Shown piece by piece: positions 7,867 through 14,775 of a stretch of 16,735 nt of DNA; position 1 is the first letter of the stretch; every line of letters begins with the position of its first letter. Position numbers and translations under genes: made by a program. Location: assembly GCA_031367895.1 (NCBI GenBank), contig JANLQP010000055.1, forward strand, positions 1-16,735, in the 5' to 3' direction. The DNA comes from Ga0077555 sp031367895. Its GTDB lineage: Bacteria; Pseudomonadota; Alphaproteobacteria; Rhizobiales; Hyphomicrobiaceae. The notes beneath the pieces are model-generated. The model was not told the origin of the DNA, did no database searches, and saw nothing but the letters and a program-made list of their open reading frames with translations.

Positions 7867-8391
7867 GGCCGCTCTTGCTTCCCCGTCGTCTCGAACCAGA
7901 GTTTCCCGAAAACGCGGCCGCGTTGGCCGAAACCTGGCGCTGTGGTTACCGCCCGGACAGCGCGCCCGCAGGTTTCCTTGCGGAGCACCAGAATCCGGAG
8001 CCTGCGGCAGTTCTTAAGCGCCGATCAGAGTCGCCGCAATCGGGCGTTGCTCGATCCAGAGCCATTGCGTGTTGAGACAGTGCACTCCGGCGTCTGCTCA
8101 ACTGCCACAGATCAATCGCGCCCGGCGGCTGGCAAACGCAACAGATTGAACGCTGCTAATGTCCGGACTTTCGCGCCCTCAAATCGCACCGCACCAATTG
8201 TGAAAATAATATAACCCTTTGTGCGACATATGGTATTGCCATGCACCAAACGCATTGCTGCGACGCAGCAAACACCCTGGCGGATCCGCGAACATCGCTT
8301 ACTTTAAAGCCAGCGGGCACATCCAAAACGGAGGCCCGTGACCCGCTGAACTCCAGCGCAACTCCAGCTTCAAACGAGAGTTGAGGGCATC
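7867..8391. other. non-coding gap between divergent genes
   Basis: About 525 bp separate the aminopeptidase P start (minus) from the first DUF1127 gene (plus). Open frames here are short and unlike protein. The right half becomes A/T-rich (around 8195-8235, with AAAATAATATAACC), the most A/T-rich spot of this part and a likely promoter zone for the DUF1127 gene. I could not place convincing -35/-10 boxes at 17-bp spacing. A 17-bp palindrome at 8255-8271 is listed separately. Confidence 0.5.
8255..8271. promoter_or_regulatory. 17-bp near-contiguous palindrome, operator-like
   Basis: TTGCTGCG-A-CGCAGCAA is a perfect 8-bp inverted repeat around a single A at 8263. With a one-base centre it suits binding of a dimeric repressor better than an RNA hairpin. 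It lies about 120 bp upstream of the first DUF1127 start and just downstream of the A/T-rich stretch, where an operator would be expected. A role is inferred from position only. Confidence 0.35.
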
Positions 8392-8619
8392 ATGAGCACC
8401 ACGACCATTGACTTCGACACCGTCGCCGGCAACGAGACAACCACGGGCAAAAGCACGTTCGACCGCCTGGTCGAGCATCGCACCCGCCGGGGTGAAGCAT
8501 CCGTGAAGGCCTACCTGGCACGTCTCTCCGACACCTCGCTCGCCGACTTGGGCTTCAAGCCGGACCACATCGAGGCGATCCGCGCGACGGGCACGATCCC
8601 GGCGAGCTTCTGGCGCTGA
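8392..8619 (+). CDS. DUF1127 (YjiS-like) small protein
   Basis: This 75-residue protein has a disordered Ser/Thr-rich start and then a helical half, in which ASVKAYLARLSDTSLADLGFKPDHIEAIRATG matches the DUF1127 pattern of an L-x-x-L-(S/D)-D-x-x-L-x-D-(I/L)-G core followed by a second helix. Small DUF1127 proteins are typical of Alphaproteobacteria. Some Arg-rich members have been tied to RNA metabolism and phosphate or stress responses. The Arg content here is low, so the RNA-binding idea is not supported for this copy. GAGGG lies 4 nt upstream of the ATG. The second DUF1127 gene follows after an intrinsic terminator. Confidence 0.8.
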   Translation: MSTTTIDFDTVAGNETTTGKSTFDRLVEHRTRRGEASVKAYLARLSDTSLADLGFKPDHIEAIRATGTIPASFWR

Positions 8620-8639
8620 TCCCAGTCCGAAGCTTCAGA

Positions 8640-8687
8640 GGCGGTCAGCAGAACCAGCAGAACCCCTGCTGGCCGCCGTTTGTTTTC
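8640..8687 (+). terminator. intrinsic terminator between the two DUF1127 genes
   Basis: GGCGGTCAGCAG (8640-8651) pairs over all 12 positions with CTGCTGGCCGCC (8666-8677), including one U-G pair, across a 14-nt loop. A T-rich run GTTTGTTTTC follows at once. It starts 20 bp after the first DUF1127 stop codon and ends 26 bp before the second start. It would end or attenuate transcription of the first gene, leaving the second partly or wholly independent. Confidence 0.8.
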
Positions 8688-8713
8688 TGGATTTCACTGA
8701 AGGCGAGATAGCC

Positions 8714-8965
8714 ATGAAGACGTCGACAATGAATACCGGATCGATCGATTTCGCCGGCACACCCAGCACAACGGCCGGCGGCAGCCTGTTGGCCTCCGTC
8801 AAGCGCGCGATCGATGGTTTCCGGCAGGCCAATGCCGATCGGCGCATGCGCCGCGATCTGGCCGGCCTCGATGACAGCATCCTGCGCGACATCGGCGTCG
8901 CGACCGATGAAATCCGCCGCGTCCGTGCAGGAGACGAGTTCACGCCGCGCAACTGGCGCGCCTGA
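8714..8965 (+). CDS. DUF1127 (YjiS-like) small protein
   Basis: This 83-residue protein ends with a clear DUF1127 domain: RRMRRDLAGLDDSILRDIGVATDEIRRVRAGDEF, with the LDDSxLRDIG signature at about residues 53-62. The N-terminal 35 residues are Ser/Thr/Gly-rich and variable. It is more Arg-rich and closer to the domain consensus than its upstream neighbour, so the pair is an old or diverged duplication. GAAGGCGAG precedes the ATG; an in-frame ATG at 8729 is an alternative start. Function is unknown; regulatory or RNA-related roles are reported for some family members. Confidence 0.85.
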   Translation: MKTSTMNTGSIDFAGTPSTTAGGSLLASVKRAIDGFRQANADRRMRRDLAGLDDSILRDIGVATDEIRRVRAGDEFTPRNWRA

Positions 8966-8987
8966 ACGAGGACCGTCGTCGGGGTCG

Positions 8988-9016
8988 GGCGCAATTGGTG
9001 CCGCGGCACTTGCGCC
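8988..9016. repeat. palindrome with perfect inner and outer arms
   Basis: GGCGCAA (8988-8994) and TTGCGCC (9010-9016) flank the perfect 12-bp palindrome GTGCCGCGGCAC (8998-9009), with a 3-nt asymmetry on the left. It starts 23 bp after the second DUF1127 stop codon and could end that transcript. There is no T-tract. It is the first of three consecutive palindromes. Confidence 0.6.
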
Positions 9017-9018
9017 GG

Positions 9019-9050
9019 ATTGCACCGGCGGCACACCATATCGGTGCAAT
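9019..9050. repeat. 9-bp perfect inverted repeat, second palindrome of the cluster
   Basis: ATTGCACCG (9019-9027) and CGGTGCAAT (9042-9050) are perfect inverted repeats around a 14-nt loop. The right arm overlaps the left arm of the next palindrome by 5 nt (9046-9050), so in RNA the two hairpins would compete. Confidence 0.6.
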
Positions 9051-9075
9051 ACGCCCCTGAAGGGGGGCCTATTGC
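9046..9075. repeat. palindrome sharing the GCAATACGCCCC arm with the one at 2029-2074
   Basis: GCAATA (9046-9051) pairs with TATTGC (9070-9075), and GCCCC (9053-9057) with GGGG and C (9062-9068) around a TGAA loop, with small internal mismatches. The arm GCAATACGCCCC is identical to 12 nt in the minus-strand arm of the palindrome at 2029-2074, while the loops differ. It lies between the DUF1127 gene and the convergent epimerase gene. Confidence 0.65.
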
Positions 9076-9103
9076 AGCCTACGGTCGCGCTTCAAGACGC
9101 GCT

Positions 9104-10084
9104 TCAGCCCCACAACGTGCGCGGGGCGGGCAGGATATGGCCGCTGGCGTAGCTGATTGCGGGATCGCGGTCCTTGGCCAGCAGCAAGGGGCCGTCGAGA
9201 TCGACCCAGTCGGCATACTCCGTCAATAGCAGGGCCGGGGCCATCGCCAGCGATGTCGACAGCATGCAACCGACCATGATGCGCAAGCCTTGGAACTTGG
9301 CGACGCGCGCCATCGTGAGTGCCTCGGTCAGGCCGCCGGCCTTGTCGAGCTTGATGTTGACGGCATCATAGAGCCCTTCCAGACGCGCGAGATCTGCCGA
9401 TGTGTGTGCGCTCTCGTCGGCGCAGATTGGAACGGTGCGCGTCGCGCAGGCGAGCGCCCAATCGTCCGCGACCGGCAACGGTTGTTCGATCAGCTCGAAG
9501 CCGGTCTCCGCAGCAACTGCAAGCAGCGGCGCGAGATCGGCCAGTGTCCAGGCTTCGTTGGCATCGGCGACGAGGCGGGCATCGGGCCTGGCCGCGCGCA
9601 CGGCGCGCATACGCTCAGTATCGCCGGCGCCGCCGAGCTTCAGTTTCAGCAGGGGCTTGTCGGCGGCGGCACGTGCGCTGTCGGCCATGGCGGCCGCTGT
9701 CGCAAGGCTCAGTGTGTAACAGGTGAGACGCGGGCCAGCGAGCGGCGTGATGCCGGCAAGCGCGGCGACTGTTGCGGCAGACCGTTTCGCCTCGATGTCC
9801 CACAGCGCGCAGTCGAGCGCATTGCGCGCCGCGCCGGGTGGTAGCCGTTGAGCGAGTGCCTGCCGATCGACAACGTCGCCAGCGGCGCGGATCTCGGCGA
9901 CGACACTGTCGACGGTCTCGCCGTAGCGCGCGTAGGGCACGCATTCGCCGCGCCCCTGATGCGTACCATCATCGAGCACGGCAACAACGACGGTCGCCTC
10001 GGTGCGCGAGCCACGCGAGATCGTGAACGTGCCGGCAACCGGAAATGTCTCGACGGCGACGCTGAGGCGCAGCGCCGGGATCAC
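9104..10084 (-). CDS. L-Ala-D/L-Glu epimerase (dipeptide epimerase, enolase superfamily)
   Basis: This 326-residue protein has the enolase-superfamily capping domain (1-120) and a barrel with all key residues. The KxK motif K147/K149 lies in LLKLKLG. The Mg ligands are D174 (VADANEAW), E200 (LIEQPL) and D223 (ADES). K245 in NIKLDKAGG is the opposite acid/base. The D295-x-D297 pair in WVDLDGPL, which grips the dipeptide amino group, marks the Ala-Glu epimerase subgroup. It interconverts L-Ala-D-Glu and L-Ala-L-Glu during murein peptide recycling. The start is GTG at 10084, overlapping the TGA of the upstream growth-ring-like gene in the tetranucleotide GTGA, so translation is probably coupled. 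Confidence 0.92.
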   Translation of the reverse strand: MIPALRLSVAVETFPVAGTFTISRGSRTEATVVVAVLDDGTHQGRGECVPYARYGETVDSVVAEIRAAGDVVDRQALAQRLPPGAARNALDCALWDIEAKRSAATVAALAGITPLAGPRLTCYTLSLATAAAMADSARAAADKPLLKLKLGGAGDTERMRAVRAARPDARLVADANEAWTLADLAPLLAVAAETGFELIEQPLPVADDWALACATRTVPICADESAHTSADLARLEGLYDAVNIKLDKAGGLTEALTMARVAKFQGLRIMVGCMLSTSLAMAPALLLTEYADWVDLDGPLLLAKDRDPAISYASGHILPAPRTLWG

Positions 10085-13000
10085 GCAAGGCGCCCACTGG
10101 CATGCGCGAGGAACAGGTAGACGCGGCCGGAATCTGAGACGATGTACGTCTGTGCCGTGCGGCCGGTGGCGTCGCGCTGGTCGGCATCGCGCAGCAACTG
10201 CTCGAAGTCCTGCAGATAACCTTCGACGGTCTGGCGGAACGGCTCCTCTGCCTTGTAGCGGTGATGCACTTCGTCGAACGCGGCCCGCCCTTCGTTGGTG
10301 TAGATGCTGCGCACCATGACGCCGCGCTGGCCGGCGCGGAAGCGGGACCAGATCGCAGAGGCCGTCGTGGCGTCGAGTGCGCGCGCCATTTGCGCGATAT
10401 TGAGCGGCGAACGCGTTGCGGACTCCGCGGCTGGCTCCTCGCGTGAGGCGCGTGCCAGCAGTTCCCCGAGCCGCCAGTTTTCGGCCCCGCCGTTGCCGCG
10501 CGGCATTTCGGCCGGTGTCGCCGCTACGGGCTGGGGTGCCGGTGCACTATAGGTTGGCAAGGGCGCCGGAGCGGGTTGCGCCACGGCCGGACCGGGTTGC
10601 GCGTATCCTGCCGGCGCCGGCAAGGCGGCCCGGTTCTCCATCTCGCGTGCCAGGCTCTGCGTGACAGACGAAATCGAACGCGGCACTGCAGCCTGCTGTT
10701 GCTGGACGGCTTGCGGCATCGGTGCCGCGAGATCGCTGCGCACCGCCTCGCGCGACGTCAAATTGGAGAGCTGCTCGAGCGCCTTCAACTGCTCCTGCAG
10801 CGATGCACGCATGGTCTCGGCGCTGTTGCGCGTTGCCTCGGGGAGACGTTCGAGCTGCGTCTGCAGGCGCAACTGCTCGGCCTCGATCTCGGCCAGGGTA
10901 TTCTGCGAGCGGCGGCGCATCTCCTCGGACGTGTCGACGAAGCGCGTCGACAGGCGTGTCTGCTCGGCTTCGATTTCGGCGAATGTGCCCTGGGCCCGGC
11001 GGCGCATCTCGTCGGACGTATCGCTGAATCGCGACGTGACGCGGATCTGCTCGGCCTCGATCTCGGCGAGCGTCATCTGGGCGCGGCGGCGCATTTCCTC
11101 GGACGATGCGGAGAAGCGCGACGACAGCCCGCCGATCTCCTCCGATACCTCGCGCGTGACGTTCGAGAACTGGCTACGCATGTCGGAAAGCGCGCGCTCT
11201 GTATCGCCGGCGCCATGGCTCTGCAGGCGCTCGAACTCCTGCATGGCGAGGCGGGCGCGCTCCTCGGCCGAGCGTGTCATCTGCTCGCTGACGGAACGGG
11301 CGCGCTCCTCGGCTTGCTTGAACGTGCCTTCGAGCTGCGAGGAATAGCCGATCAGTTTTCGGTCGATCTCGTCGGTCTTGCCGGAGAGCTGCTCCAGCGT
11401 CTGCGTCAACTCCACCTGACGGTTCTGCAGCGTCTTGTCGATGCGATGGTTGACGGTCTCCAGCTGGTTTGCCGCGCGCAGGATCGACTGGTTCTGCTGG
11501 TCGAAGCGGCCGGTGACGCCGGCAATCTGGTTGACCAGGTTCTCCGAAACGTTGCGCAGCAGATCGGCCTGACCGGCAAGACCTTCGATCGCCTTGAGCG
11601 ACTGCTTGGTGACGTTCTGGCTCGACAGGCGCACAGCATTGACGCCGTGCATCAGCTGTTCGTCGAGCTGGCTTGCCTGCCGGCCGAGAACCTGGCCGAC
11701 TTCCTTGGCGTGGCTCTCGAGTGCCGAACTCAACGCCCGTGCCTTGTCGGCGACCATGCTGTCGATGGCGATCGTGGACCGCAGGATCGAGTCGTCGAAC
11801 AGTTTCAGGCGCTCGGAGAACGCATCGTCCAGCGCCTTGGTGCGCTCGACGAGCTGGGCATCGAGCGACTGCTGGCGACCCTGTAATGTGGTGTCGAGGG
11901 CGCGCGTGTATTCCTCGAGCACGGTTTGCAGTCCCTCTGTGCGTGTCGAAAGCGCACTGTCGAGACCTTCCGCGAACGTGTCGAACACGGTCTGAATAGT
12001 GTCGGTCCGCTCGCCGATGACGTCCTGGAAATGCTCGGTCCGCTGCTCGAGCATGGTCTGCAGGCGGTCGGCGTTTTCGGTGAACGAAGTTTGCAACGCG
12101 CCCGTCTGATCGGTGAGAAAAGCTTGCATCTCGGCAGAGCGGTCAGTGAGAACCGCCTGCAATTCGCCGGTCCTGTCGGTCAGCACCGTTTGCAGCTCCT
12201 GGGTGCGCGAGCCGACCGTACTCGCCAGATGCGTGGCGCTGGCGTTGATGGTTTCTTCCAGCGCGATGACGTTACGGCCGGCCTCTTCGATGAATCGGGC
12301 GAGCCGCACCTGCTGCTCGCTCAAGCGCTCCATGAGAATGGGAATTTCGGTGCCCATTTCCTTGAGCGAGAGATTGACGCGCTCGCTGGTGCCGAGCAGC
12401 GCATTGCGCTCGCCGGACAGCTCCTGCAGCAGAGCGCGGATGCGATGCTCGTTCTGGTTGTAAGACCGCTCGAGATTTGCAACCTCGCTCTGCACCAGCG
12501 ACTCGAGCTCGTTTGCTCGTCCGAGCGCCCGGCCGATCGCGTCGTTCATGTGGTTGACCTGACGGCGCACCGCCTGGCCGACCGAAGCAATCTGCTGCTC
12601 CGCCATACGGTCGGGTTCTGCCAGCCGGATCGCCACCTCGGTCATCGCCGAGGACATCAGCTTCAGTTCCTGCGCCCGCCAGACCAGCATGGCGAGCAGC
12701 CAGAACAGGGCGATCGGAATGAGGATCGTGGCCGCGAGCACCATCGCGGTCGGGCGCGACAGCAATTCCACGAAGGTCGGGACGCGCTGCAACTCAGACG
12801 AAAGCATCGCATAGCCGAGCACGATCCCGAGCAGCAGCCAGACGCCGCTGGCGAAAGCCGCGACCTGCATCGGCCGCTGCGAGGGTTTTTGATGCAGCGC
12901 GAAGATCAGGCCGCCAATCGAGGGCAGGTCGTCATTGGCCGCGACATTGCCGCGCGACGGTCCAGCCGGGCGTCGCTTGGCCGCACGGCGGCCGGACGCA

Positions 13001-13293
13001 TCGGTTGCCTCGTCGTCAAATTCGTCGGATTCAGATTCCGCCGCCGGCTTCGCGGTGGATTTTGGCCTCATCGGCGGCTTCAACGGCGCAGTGGCAGCGT
13101 TTTGTCGTCCGGATGGCAGCGGCGGAGGCAAAGGCTTTTTGGGTCTGGAGCCAGGAATCGGCGGCGGCCCCGCGGCAGCTGGTTTGGCACCCGGCACGGG
13201 TGGCGGGCCGGACGCAAGCTGGCGCTTGTCCGCGGGTGTGCCGACAGCCGGTTCGGTCTCAGTTTGCTTCTGATTTGCGGTCTCTTGCGCCAT
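10081..13293 (-). CDS. large coiled-coil membrane protein of the GPR/RgsE polar growth-ring type
   Basis: This is a 1070-residue protein. Residues 25-60 are proline-rich (repeated GPPPxPG), 84-125 are acidic then basic and probably disordered, and two transmembrane helices lie at about 142-163 and 182-205. A very long coiled coil runs over 210-850, then a Pro/Ala/Gln-rich linker (855-930). The conserved C-terminal globular domain (about 936-1070) contains LNIAQMARALD, IWSRFRAGQR, IYTNEGRAAFDEVHHRY and the ending YLFLAHASGRLA. This layout and C-terminus match Agrobacterium GPR and Sinorhizobium RgsE, proteins of the growing pole in Rhizobiales, often annotated as apolipoprotein A1/A4/E or kinesin-like. 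Those are about 2000 residues, so this copy is about half size through a shorter coiled coil. It is likely an inner-membrane scaffold for polar growth. Confidence 0.8.
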   Translation of the reverse strand: MAQETANQKQTETEPAVGTPADKRQLASGPPPVPGAKPAAAGPPPIPGSRPKKPLPPPLPSGRQNAATAPLKPPMRPKSTAKPAAESESDEFDDEATDASGRRAAKRRPAGPSRGNVAANDDLPSIGGLIFALHQKPSQRPMQVAAFASGVWLLLGIVLGYAMLSSELQRVPTFVELLSRPTAMVLAATILIPIALFWLLAMLVWRAQELKLMSSAMTEVAIRLAEPDRMAEQQIASVGQAVRRQVNHMNDAIGRALGRANELESLVQSEVANLERSYNQNEHRIRALLQELSGERNALLGTSERVNLSLKEMGTEIPILMERLSEQQVRLARFIEEAGRNVIALEETINASATHLASTVGSRTQELQTVLTDRTGELQAVLTDRSAEMQAFLTDQTGALQTSFTENADRLQTMLEQRTEHFQDVIGERTDTIQTVFDTFAEGLDSALSTRTEGLQTVLEEYTRALDTTLQGRQQSLDAQLVERTKALDDAFSERLKLFDDSILRSTIAIDSMVADKARALSSALESHAKEVGQVLGRQASQLDEQLMHGVNAVRLSSQNVTKQSLKAIEGLAGQADLLRNVSENLVNQIAGVTGRFDQQNQSILRAANQLETVNHRIDKTLQNRQVELTQTLEQLSGKTDEIDRKLIGYSSQLEGTFKQAEERARSVSEQMTRSAEERARLAMQEFERLQSHGAGDTERALSDMRSQFSNVTREVSEEIGGLSSRFSASSEEMRRRAQMTLAEIEAEQIRVTSRFSDTSDEMRRRAQGTFAEIEAEQTRLSTRFVDTSEEMRRRSQNTLAEIEAEQLRLQTQLERLPEATRNSAETMRASLQEQLKALEQLSNLTSREAVRSDLAAPMPQAVQQQQAAVPRSISSVTQSLAREMENRAALPAPAGYAQPGPAVAQPAPAPLPTYSAPAPQPVAATPAEMPRGNGGAENWRLGELLARASREEPAAESATRSPLNIAQMARALDATTASAIWSRFRAGQRGVMVRSIYTNEGRAAFDEVHHRYKAEEPFRQTVEGYLQDFEQLLRDADQRDATGRTAQTYIVSDSGRVYLFLAHASGRLA
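10861..11121 (-). repeat. three tandem 29-residue repeats within the growth-ring-like protein
   Basis: Residues 725-753, 754-782 and 783-811 are three exact-length copies of a 29-residue unit with the core (S/T)RFxxxSxEMRRRxQxTxAEIEAEQ. The 87-bp DNA units are also visibly similar, so duplication was fairly recent or is kept by gene conversion. They lie in the C-terminal third of the coiled coil. Confidence 0.85.
11824..12207 (-). repeat. 11-residue (hendecad) repeat region of the coiled coil
   Basis: From about residue 363 to 490 the protein repeats a unit of 11 residues such as DRTGELQAVLT, DRSAEMQAFLT, DQTGALQTSFT and ENADRLQTMLE. The first seven or so are in strict 11-residue register and later copies diverge. 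Hendecads form a nearly straight or slightly right-handed coiled coil, unlike heptads. In DNA this gives a 33-bp periodicity. Confidence 0.8.
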
Positions 13294-13670
13294 TACCTTG
13301 TCCGGACCCCGCGATGCACTGCCGCATCGTTCCCCAAATCAATCTCATAGACCAGTTCGAAGCCCTCTCACAGGCTCGGATCACAGATGTCCTCAGGAAT
13401 GGTGTGTCATCTGTCTCCCCCCGCCCGACCCTCTAGGCAGTTTTTGGGGCAAAAGCGTGGTCTTGGTCCGGCGCCCGCGACCGAAGCCACTCCGATTTGG
13501 GCGTGTTCCATTGAATCTGATGTTCCAATTTAACGCCAAAAGCAACGTCCACGCGCCCTGTCCGAATGGTTAACGGCACATCTGCTTCGTATACTTAATT
13601 TGCCAGACGCGCTTTACGCGGATTTATGGCGGATGTGCCAGACTCAAGGGCGTGATAACCGGGGTGGCCT
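13294..13670. other. non-coding gap between divergent genes
   Basis: About 375 bp separate the growth-ring-like gene (minus) from the Hpt gene (plus). No frame looks coding. The right end is A/T-richer, with TATACT at 13590-13595 and TTAACG 14 bp upstream. The spacing is too short for a standard sigma-70 promoter, so I only note it as the likely promoter zone of the Hpt gene. Nothing else is recognised. Confidence 0.45.
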
Positions 13671-14057
13671 ATGGGTATGATGATGAATGTTCAAATTTTG
13701 GAGCGGCCGGCACGCCAGGCGGTCGAGTCGCCCATCGACCGGGTCCATCTCGCCCGCTACACGCTCGGCAACGTACCACTGGAGATCGAGATTTTGGGCC
13801 TCTTTGCGATGCAGGCGCCATCGACACTCGGCGAGCTGAGGGGGGCCCAAACCGAGAAGGCGTGGCGTGAAGCCGCGCACACGCTGAAAGGCTCGGCACG
13901 CGCGGTCGGCGCCAAGCGGGTCGGCGATTGCGCCGAACGCGTCGAAGCATTGAAGGCCAGCACGAACCAGGTTGCCCGCCTGGTCGCACTCGAGACGCTG
14001 TCGCAAGCGCTGGATGAGGCGCTCGTCTACATCGAGAGGCTGTCGGAAAAGGCATGA
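13671..14057 (+). CDS. Hpt (histidine phosphotransfer) domain protein
   Basis: This 128-residue protein is essentially one Hpt domain. The phosphorylated histidine is H70 in AAHTLKGSARAVGA, the classic H-T/S-L-K-G-x-A motif, within helices that run to the C-terminus. It has no kinase or receiver domain, so it would shuttle phosphoryl groups between a hybrid kinase and a response regulator encoded elsewhere. The start is ambiguous: ATGs at 13671, 13677, 13680 and 13683 are all in frame (MGMMMN), and GGGGTGG at 13661-13667 would best serve one of the later ones. No two-component partner is adjacent. Confidence 0.9.
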   Translation: MGMMMNVQILERPARQAVESPIDRVHLARYTLGNVPLEIEILGLFAMQAPSTLGELRGAQTEKAWREAAHTLKGSARAVGAKRVGDCAERVEALKASTNQVARLVALETLSQALDEALVYIERLSEKA

Positions 14058-14289
14058 AGCGAGCGTTCTGCCCGCTTTTCCGTCCGTGACCGTGTCATTG
14101 GCCCTCGCATGGTCGCGCGCTCGATCCAGCCGGTCGTGCCGCCGCATCTTGAATTCACCGCACCCGCCAGCTAGAACCACGCGCCGCATTGATGCGGCAG
14201 AAGCCGTGGCGTATCGCCTGCCGCGGCGATGTTGATAAAATCACCGCGCGGCCCGTTGTGGCCGATGTCGCGGCATAGACGGGTACCCC
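14058..14289. other. non-coding gap between the Hpt and ferredoxin genes
   Basis: No coding frame is visible. A small hairpin GCCGCA-TTGA-TGCGGC lies at 14183-14198 without a following T-run, so it is not a standard terminator. An A/T-rich patch around 14232-14242 (TGATAAAATCA) could belong to the ferredoxin promoter. Confidence 0.4.
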
Positions 14290-14610
14290 ATGGTAAAGAT
14301 CACGTTCATACAGCCTGACGGCACACAGCAGGTGGTTCAGGCCGAAGTGGGTTTGACCATCATGGAATGCGCCAAGAAAGCAAACATCGCCGGCATCGAA
14401 GCCGAGTGCGGCGGAGCCTGCGCCTGCGCAACGTGCCACGTCTACGTGGACGACGGTTGGCGCCCAAAGGCCGGCAAGCCCGCCGAGATGGAAGAGGATA
14501 TGCTCGACTTCGCTTTCGAGGTGAAGGAATCGAGCCGTCTCTCATGCCAGATCAAGGTCACTCCGGAGTTGGACGGCTTGGTCCTGCGCGTGCCAGACAA
14601 GCAGTTCTGA
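14290..14610 (+). CDS. [2Fe-2S] ferredoxin, adrenodoxin/putidaredoxin type
   Basis: The 106-residue protein has the cluster motif C40-X5-C46-X2-C49 in ECGGACACATCHVYV and the distant fourth ligand C86 in SRLSCQIKV. This is the pattern of vertebrate-type ferredoxins (adrenodoxin, putidaredoxin, FdxE). Extra cysteines C27 and C44 are not expected cluster ligands. The C-terminus (LDGLVLRVPDKQF) follows the family. Such ferredoxins feed electrons to cytochromes P450, heme oxygenase or Fe-S assembly. The next gene encodes a reductase that could supply its electrons. No P450 or Isc genes are nearby, so the acceptor is unknown. Upstream SD is weak (GGGT). Confidence 0.95.
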   Translation: MVKITFIQPDGTQQVVQAEVGLTIMECAKKANIAGIEAECGGACACATCHVYVDDGWRPKAGKPAEMEEDMLDFAFEVKESSRLSCQIKVTPELDGLVLRVPDKQF

Positions 14611-14636
14611 CGAGCCAGATCTTCGCTGGCGCAAGC

Positions 14637-14654
14637 GGTCTGACCGGTCTGACC
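14637..14654. repeat. two tandem copies of GGTCTGACC
   Basis: GGTCTGACC occurs at 14637-14645 and again at 14646-14654. Each copy is itself a palindrome around a central T. It lies in the 165-bp gap between the ferredoxin and reductase genes, just after a 5-bp hairpin GCCAG/CTGGC (14614-14630). It could be a tandem operator or chance. Confidence 0.4.
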
Positions 14655-14775
14655 CCAGTTGCACGTCCTGACGCGAACCCGATAAACAGACGGCACAACC
14701 GACTGAACGCAGGCGCCGGCCGGCCGCGCGTCGGTGTCCGTGTCAAGTTTGCCACCACACGCATGAGGCAACCCA

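Noticed and set aside
11926..13350. A 474-residue plus-strand open frame opposite the coiled-coil protein
   Set aside because: It mirrors the biased composition and repeats of the minus-strand coiled coil and has no start signal or domain.
13570..13595. Sigma-70 promoter TTAACG...TATACT before the Hpt gene
   Set aside because: The 14-bp spacing is too short and the -35 match poor; only a promoter zone can be suggested.
14183..14198. Terminator after the Hpt gene
   Set aside because: The 6-bp hairpin has no following T-run and lies about 125 bp from the stop codon.
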